DNA of 64,000 bases, from positions 1,426,001 through 1,490,000 of the forward strand of contig NC_013947.1 of the NCBI RefSeq assembly GCF_000024545.1, in the 5' to 3' direction. Positions 59,519 through 64,000 of this stretch are shown in pieces. This DNA comes from Stackebrandtia nassauensis DSM 44728 (lineage in GTDB: Bacteria; Actinomycetota; Actinomycetes; Mycobacteriales; Micromonosporaceae). Below the pieces are notes generated by a model, which made no database searches, was not told the DNA's origin, and saw nothing but the letters and a program-made list of their open reading frames with translations. The first letter of the stretch is position 1; every line of letters starts with the position of its first letter. Both the position numbers and the translations under genes were made by a program.

Positions 59519-60133
59519 TCAGGTCAGGTTGTCCGCCTCGGCACCGATGGTGGTGTCGGGGCCGTGTCCGGTGTGGACGACCGTTTCGGGCGGCAGTTCC
59601 ATCAGCTTGGCCTTGATGGACGCCACCAGCGTGTCCCGGTCGCTGTGGGAACGTCCGGTGGCGCCCGGGCCGCCCTCGAACAGCGTGTCGCCGGTGAACA
59701 CCGCCCCCAGCTGCGGCGCGTACAGGCACACCGCGCCGGGAGCGTGCCCCGGCGTGTGCAGCACCTCCAAGCGCAGCCCGCCGATGGTGAGGGTCTGACC
59801 GTCGCTGAGGTCGGCGTCAGGGGCGCGGTCGGGGTGGGTCTGGTCCCACAGCACCCGGTCGTCGGGGTGCAGCAGGATCGGGACCTCGCCCGACAGCGCC
59901 CGGGCCAGCTTGGGGGCCGCGTTGACGTGGTCGTTGTGGGCGTGGGTGCACACGATCGCGCTCACCCGCCGGTCGCCGACCGCCTTGGCGATCGCGCGCG
60001 AGTCGTGCGCGGCGTCGATGACCAGCACCTCGGTGTCGGTGCCGATCAGCCAGACGTTGTTGTCGACGTCCCAACTGCCTCCGTCCAGTGTGAACACCCC
60101 GGACGTGATGACCTTCTCGACCGTGATCCTCAC
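59519..60133 (-). CDS. Metallo-beta-lactamase-fold hydrolase coupled to MscR
   Basis: Zinc hydrolase of 204 aa with the MBL signature [10 protein letters not shown] near residue 60, further ligands in HTPGHAPG and [10 protein letters not shown], and the terminal histidine in [11 protein letters not shown] 60133 overlaps the stop of the mscR gene by 4 bases, so the two are made together. Mycobacteria have the same gene pair (Rv2259-Rv2260). The enzyme probably hydrolyses S-formylmycothiol to formate and mycothiol, completing formaldehyde detoxification, which is inferred from context. Confidence 0.85.
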   Translation of the reverse strand: MRITVEKVITSGVFTLDGGSWDVDNNVWLIGTDTEVLVIDAAHDSRAIAKAVGDRRVSAIVCTHAHNDHVNAAPKLARALSGEVPILLHPDDRVLWDQTHPDRAPDADLSDGQTLTIGGLRLEVLHTPGHAPGAVCLYAPQLGAVFTGDTLFEGGPGATGRSHSDRDTLVASIKAKLMELPPETVVHTGHGPDTTIGAEADNLT

Positions 60134-61215
60134 AGCTCCACCACCGATCGCAGCACCTCGCCGCGGCCCATGCGCGTGAAGGCCGCCTCCACGTCGTCCA
60201 GGCCGATCGTCTCGGACACGAACACGTCCAGGTCGAGCCGTCCCTGCCGGTACAGGTCGATCAGCATCGGGAAGTCCCGCGACGGCAGGCAGTCGCCGTA
60301 CCAGGAGGACTTCAGGGCGCCGCCGCGCGCGAACACGTCCAGCAGCGGCAACTCCAGCCGCATGTCGGGCGTCGGCACTCCGACCAGCACCACCGTGCCC
60401 GCCAGGTCGCGCGCGTAGAACGCCTGCTCGTAGGTCTCGGGGCGGCCGACGGCCTCGATGACGACGTCGGCGCCGTTGCCGTCGGTCAGCTCCCGCACCG
60501 CCTCGACCACGTCGACACCGTAGGCGTCCACGGTGTGGGTGGCGCCCAGCTGCTTGGCCCAGTCGAGTTTGCGCCGGTCGACGTCGATGGCGATGATGCG
60601 GCTCGCGCCCGCCAGCCGGGAACCCGCGACAGCCGCGCTGCCGACGCCGCCGCAGCCGATGACCGCCACCGAGTCGCCGCGGCCGACGTTGCCGGTGTTG
60701 ACGGCGGCGCCGATTCCGGCCATGACGCCGCAGCCCAGCAGTCCGGCGACCGCCGGGGACGCTTCCGGGTCGACCTTGGTGCACTGTCCCGCGGCGACCA
60801 GGGTCTTCTCCGCGAAGGCCCCGATGCCCAGTGCCGGGCTCAGCTCGGTGCCGTCCACAAGGGTCATCTTCTGGGTGGCGTTGTGGGTGTTGAAGCAGTA
60901 CTGGGACCGGCCCCGGCGGCAGGCCCGGCAGTCGCCGCACACCGCCCGCCAGTTGAGGATCACGAAGTCGCCGGGCGCGACGTCGGTGACGTCCGGCCCG
61001 ACGGCCTCCACGACGCCGGAAGCCTCGTGGCCCAACAGGAACGGGTATTCGTCGTTGATGCCGCCGTCGCGGTAGTGCACGTCGGTGTGGCACACCCCGC
61101 ACGCCCGCACCCTCACCAGCGCCTCACCGGGACCGGGATCGGGCACCACAATGGTCTCGATACTCACCTCGGCGTTCTTGGCCGCGGCGATCACTCCGCG
61201 CACCTGCTGGGACAT
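60130..61215 (-). CDS. mscR: S-(hydroxymethyl)mycothiol dehydrogenase
   Basis: Zinc-dependent medium-chain alcohol dehydrogenase of 361 aa that oxidises the formaldehyde-mycothiol adduct using NAD+. It may also reduce S-nitrosomycothiol. Catalytic zinc ligands are in [14 protein letters not shown] and GHEASG. The structural zinc site is [15 protein letters not shown]. The NAD motif is [11 protein letters not shown] near 180, followed by IAIDVDRRK with the NAD-selecting Asp. The length matches mycobacterial MscR exactly. ATG 61215 has GAGGTGA at suitable spacing. It leads a two-gene operon with the MBL-fold hydrolase. Confidence 0.92.
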   Translation of the reverse strand: MSQQVRGVIAAAKNAEVSIETIVVPDPGPGEALVRVRACGVCHTDVHYRDGGINDEYPFLLGHEASGVVEAVGPDVTDVAPGDFVILNWRAVCGDCRACRRGRSQYCFNTHNATQKMTLVDGTELSPALGIGAFAEKTLVAAGQCTKVDPEASPAVAGLLGCGVMAGIGAAVNTGNVGRGDSVAVIGCGGVGSAAVAGSRLAGASRIIAIDVDRRKLDWAKQLGATHTVDAYGVDVVEAVRELTDGNGADVVIEAVGRPETYEQAFYARDLAGTVVLVGVPTPDMRLELPLLDVFARGGALKSSWYGDCLPSRDFPMLIDLYRQGRLDLDVFVSETIGLDDVEAAFTRMGRGEVLRSVVEL

Positions 61216-61330
61216 GGCACTCACCTCGGGAATTCTCAGGACGGATTTCCGCCCAGCATACGGATCCGGTGCCACCGACGCGATAGTCCGAAGTTGACGA
61301 ATTGGCGGAAGCGGGGGCGCGGCGGGCAAT

Positions 61331-61942
61331 ATGATCGCGACCATGCGAACACGTAACGTCATTTCCGCTGTTGGAGCCGCCGCCCTGTCCGTCGTCCTGC
61401 TGGGGGCCTGCGGCGACGGCGACGACGATGCCGGCGACAACGACAAGGACGACTCCACCTCGGCCTCCGCCTCCGGAGACGACGGGGCGGCGTCGCCGGA
61501 CCCCAATGTGGGCAGTGGCGCCAAGATCGCGGTCGCCGCGATGGACACCGCGGCCGCCGACGTCAAGGGCGGCAAGGTCCTCGACCTGGACCGTGACGAC
61601 GACAGCGGCGGTCAGCAGTGGGAGACTACCGTCGCGGAGGGCACCAAGGCCGAGTACGAACTGCGGGTCTCGGCCGACGGCACCAAGGTGGAGTCCAACA
61701 ACAAGGACAACGACCTCGACGAGGACCTCGCGCAGCTCGCCGACGCCAAACTGTCCGCACAGGACGCCGCCAAACGGGCCGCCAAGGACCACCCCGGTGA
61801 CGTCACCGGGGTCGACTTCGACGTCCCCGACGGCGGCGGCGACCCGACCTGGCAGGTGACCCTGAACGACAACGGCTCGGCCACCGAGTACACGCTCGAC
61901 GCCGACAGCGGCAAGACGCTCAACTCCGAAGCCGACGACTGA
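61331..61942 (+). CDS. PepSY-type acidic lipoprotein
   Basis: Lipoprotein of 203 aa. The signal peptide has a lipobox LLGAC (Cys27), then a disordered Asp/Ser-rich linker of about 40 residues. Two PepSY-like repeats follow (about 65-125 and 135-200): [19 protein letters not shown] with [19 protein letters not shown], then [18 protein letters not shown] with [18 protein letters not shown]. PepSY domains inhibit peptidases or sense at the cell surface; the partner is unknown. ATG 61331 and 61343 are both possible starts. Confidence 0.8.
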   Translation: MIATMRTRNVISAVGAAALSVVLLGACGDGDDDAGDNDKDDSTSASASGDDGAASPDPNVGSGAKIAVAAMDTAAADVKGGKVLDLDRDDDSGGQQWETTVAEGTKAEYELRVSADGTKVESNNKDNDLDEDLAQLADAKLSAQDAAKRAAKDHPGDVTGVDFDVPDGGGDPTWQVTLNDNGSATEYTLDADSGKTLNSEADD

Positions 61943-61959
61943 GTCCACGCCGTACCGGC

Positions 61960-61984
61960 CGGTCCCGCGCGATGCGCGGGACCG
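61960..61984 (+). terminator. Terminator hairpin after the PepSY gene
   Basis: An 11-bp perfect stem (61960-61970 with 61974-61984) and a 3-base loop begins 17 bases after the lipoprotein stop. Confidence 0.7.
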
Positions 61985-62073
61985 ACCGTTGTCGCGTCCG
62001 GGCCGCGACCTTGCCCGGTTCGGGCCCGCACCCGGCCCGTCGGCGGCATGATGAGCGGCGGGGAGGGACCGCC

Positions 62074-63696
62074 ATGACCGTGCTGACCGAGGCCGTCACC
62101 TTGACCGCTCTGCAACTGCGCGACGACGCCGAGGTACTCGACGCGCTGTCGGGCTCCGTGGCCGCCGCCGAGGCCCGCGCACTGCACGGCTACGCCCGGC
62201 AGTGCCGCCGCGCCGCCTGCGATCTCGGCCGGGCCGCCTACGCGATGGAGGCCTGCCAGGGCAACCGTCCGGCGGCCCACCGCATCAGCATGCGGCCCCG
62301 GCCGGTCACCGAGATCGCCGAGGAACCCGCGGCGGTGATCGCGCGGGTCGCGCACGGCATCCGGCGGGCCTCGCTGCGGCTGACCTCGGTGTTGACCCAC
62401 CCCGACCTGGCCCGGCAGCTGTGGCGCTCGCCCCGGCGGGCGGTGCACGCGTGGGCGCGGCTGCTGGCGGCGCTCACCGACCCCGGCGGGCTGGGCTATT
62501 CGGTGTCGGCGGTGCGCCGCGACGAGCGGCTGCCGCACCGTCCCACCCGGCTGGCCGGCGCCTACAAGACCCCGATGCGGGTCCTGGCCGGGCTGGCCGC
62601 CTACGCGGGCACGGTCACCGGACAGGAGAGCCTGGCCGCGCGGGTCGCGGTACTGGCGATGCGGCTGCGGATGGCCGACATCGTCGAAGACCACCCCGAG
62701 ATGACCGAGTACGAGCCACTGCGGCGGCTCATCGACGCCCTGTTCGACGACCGACAACTGGACGCGGTGCGGGCGTTCCGCCAGATCCAGCGGGACCGGG
62801 GCACCGAGACCGCGATCGCGCTGCTGGCACCGGCCTTCACCGAACTGGGCGCCACCCTGGCACTGCTGGACGAGAACCCGTTCAACGACCGCTTCGGCTG
62901 GAACGTGCTGGTGGGGGAGCGCGTCACCGTCGAACCGCTGGCGGGCGTCAACCTGGACCGGGTCGCCGGTTTCGACACCGGCGCGGGCCGCGCCGAACTC
63001 ATGGCCGCCCCACCGGAACTGTCGATCGGCGCGGGCATCGCCGACTACATGGACGCCATCGCCGACCTGGGCACCCGGGGCCTGATCGCGATCCGCGAGA
63101 CCCGCGGCCCCGACGGCCTCACCCGCTACCTGCTGCTGGCGCCGGGCATGGCGGTCGGCGCCCCGCGTCAGGAGTCACCGCAGGACCTGGTGGGCGCCAT
63201 CAACAACGTGCTGCGTCCCGACTCGCCCTACACCCGCGCCATCATGAAGGCGCTGCTGCACGCGGGCGTACCCGGCGGCGTCGACCTGGCCCTCGTGGGC
63301 CACAGCGAGGGCGGCGCGGCGGCCATGAACCTGGCGGGCAACGCGGGATTCTGCGCCCGCCACACCGTCACCCACGTGATCGCCATCGGCGCGCCCATCG
63401 ACGCCAAACGCGCGATCGACCGGCGCACCAAGGTGGCGTCCATCGTCAACTCCCACGACTTCGTGCCCACACTGGACGGACTGAACATCCGCTCGATGGG
63501 TGGCGAACCGCGCGGCTGGTACATGCGCGAGTACACCGACGACACCCACGAGTTCCCGGCCTGCCACTCGGCCCGCGCCTACGCGAAGAACCTGCGCGTG
63601 GACGTCCCGGACGCGGCCACCCACATCGACGCCATGCTCGCCGCCCACCGGGGCGAGCCGGTGCGCACGCTGGTGTACTGCCTCAGCGACGACTGA
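62074..63696 (+). CDS. Uncharacterised actinobacterial protein with hydrolase-like C-terminal half
   Basis: Protein of 540 aa. The N-terminal 300 residues are helical, Arg/Ala-rich and amphipathic, with no signal peptide. The C-terminal half contains GLTRYLLLAPGM, then VGHSEGGAAAMNLA, a nucleophile-elbow-like G-x-S-x-G (Ser near residue 411). IAIGAPIDAKRA and IVNSHDFVPTLDG with Asp follow, and ACHSARAYAKNL has a final His. This looks like a serine hydrolase of alpha/beta type, similar to lipase class 3 or PE-PPE-type esterases. The first half may be a WXG-like helical dimerisation part. ATG 62074 follows GGGAGGGA. The family is not named. Confidence 0.65.
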   Translation: MTVLTEAVTLTALQLRDDAEVLDALSGSVAAAEARALHGYARQCRRAACDLGRAAYAMEACQGNRPAAHRISMRPRPVTEIAEEPAAVIARVAHGIRRASLRLTSVLTHPDLARQLWRSPRRAVHAWARLLAALTDPGGLGYSVSAVRRDERLPHRPTRLAGAYKTPMRVLAGLAAYAGTVTGQESLAARVAVLAMRLRMADIVEDHPEMTEYEPLRRLIDALFDDRQLDAVRAFRQIQRDRGTETAIALLAPAFTELGATLALLDENPFNDRFGWNVLVGERVTVEPLAGVNLDRVAGFDTGAGRAELMAAPPELSIGAGIADYMDAIADLGTRGLIAIRETRGPDGLTRYLLLAPGMAVGAPRQESPQDLVGAINNVLRPDSPYTRAIMKALLHAGVPGGVDLALVGHSEGGAAAMNLAGNAGFCARHTVTHVIAIGAPIDAKRAIDRRTKVASIVNSHDFVPTLDGLNIRSMGGEPRGWYMREYTDDTHEFPACHSARAYAKNLRVDVPDAATHIDAMLAAHRGEPVRTLVYCLSDD

Positions 63697-63706
63697 ATCC
63701 GGGCTG

Positions 63707-64000
63707 TCAGTTCGCGATCGCCAGCACCGTGGTGCGGGAGTCCTCCAGCCAGTGCGGTCCCGCCGGGGCGGGGAACCGGGCCGTCTCGCCGCGCACCAGT
63801 CGGCGTCGTCCCGAGTAGTCGCTGAGGATCGCGCCGTCGGCGGCCACCGCGACCAGTTCGTCCTCGACGCGCAGCAGCGCCGGGCCGTCGATGTCGGCCG
63901 CGATCGCGACCGTGCCGGTTCGCAGGGCCTCCAGGACCGCCGCCACCGTCGGCTCGCCGTCGGGGACCAGGACCCAGGTGGTGGGTTGGCCGAGCGGGCG
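63707..64000 (-). CDS. C-terminal end of a CehA/McbA-like metallohydrolase (cut by window)
   Basis: The frame enters from the right edge and ends at 63707; 97 residues are visible. They read LGQPTTWVLVPDGEPTVAAV, then DIDGPALLRVEDELVAVAADG and FPAPAGPHWLEDSRTTVLAI. This resembles the beta-rich C-terminus of actinobacterial PHP-type CehA/McbA-family phosphoesterases, whose metal-binding part would lie outside the window. The identification rests only on this tail. It converges with the 540-aa gene 10 bases away. Confidence 0.5.
   Translation of the reverse strand, partial: RPLGQPTTWVLVPDGEPTVAAVLEALRTGTVAIAADIDGPALLRVEDELVAVAADGAILSDYSGRRRLVRGETARFPAPAGPHWLEDSRTTVLAIAN

Overview
The window is high-GC (about 68-70%) actinobacterial chromosome. 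Supporting evidence includes strong G/C third-position bias, frequent GTG and TTG starts, an S-(hydroxymethyl)mycothiol dehydrogenase and two DinB/MDMPI-type (mycothiol-associated) proteins, a DUF397 gene, ESX/WXG-type proteins, and tandem clpP genes preceded by ClgR-type boxes. The overall flavour suggests a spore- or mycelium-forming order such as Glycomycetales (Stackebrandtia-like) or Micromonosporales. That placement is a guess from gene content and was not checked. No rRNA, tRNA, CRISPR array, prophage or insertion sequence was recognised.

Layout. 108-1695: small membrane proteins (DedA and two unknowns). 1823-8800: a nucleoside uptake and salvage operon, made of a BMP/PnrA lipoprotein, a double-domain ATPase, two permeases, cytidine deaminase and thymidine phosphorylase. 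An intra-operon hairpin follows the lipoprotein gene. 8957-12497: a DUF4272 protein, then a MarR regulator divergent from an NmrA-DoxX-adenosine deaminase operon. 12609-18441: a peptidoglycan-digesting series (GH25 muramidase, NagZ-like GH3, NamZ-like DUF1343, AmiE-like serine hydrolase), resembling the Bacillus muropeptide-rescue set without its sugar PTS or etherase. 18558-24633: an MDMPI-type protein, a short GntR regulator, and the core tig-clpP1-clpP2-clpX proteostasis block. 24350-29803: an erythromycin-esterase-like protein, a GNAT, a META-type lipoprotein fused in frame to a LysR regulator, an EamA exporter and an alpha/beta hydrolase.

29842-36256 is the most unusual accessory segment. 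It holds an orphan DUF397 gene, a two-gene operon of a membrane-linked degenerate P-loop protein and a membrane-anchored periplasmic-binding-fold sensor, and, divergent from these, a BRCT/beta-propeller/helical-repeat protein. 36298-46266: a ChoD-like GMC oxidoreductase, an FtsX-type exporter with two ATPases, a PBP4-type carboxypeptidase, a small unknown protein and a PCMT-like methyltransferase. 46289-48311: a small ESX/WXG-like gene set. 48618-51893: a 1091-residue NACHT-LRR (bacterial NLR) candidate defence protein. 52162-64000: isobutyryl-CoA mutase large subunit, PAP2, ASCH, a divergent pair of EEP nucleases (one apparently gutted), VOC, AraC, Fpg/Nei, MDMPI, mycothiol-dependent formaldehyde detoxification (MscR plus a metallo-beta-lactamase-fold protein), a PepSY lipoprotein, an unknown hydrolase-like protein and a cut-off CehA/McbA-type gene.

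A recurring oddity: three genes (MarR, clpX, LysR) have lost their expected stop and run on. In each, the reading frame leaves the expected course at an in-frame TTA codon, and removing one base there restores a sensible stop. A fourth TTA of the same form sits near the end of the GMC gene. These are either single-base insertions, assembly errors, or something more interesting.
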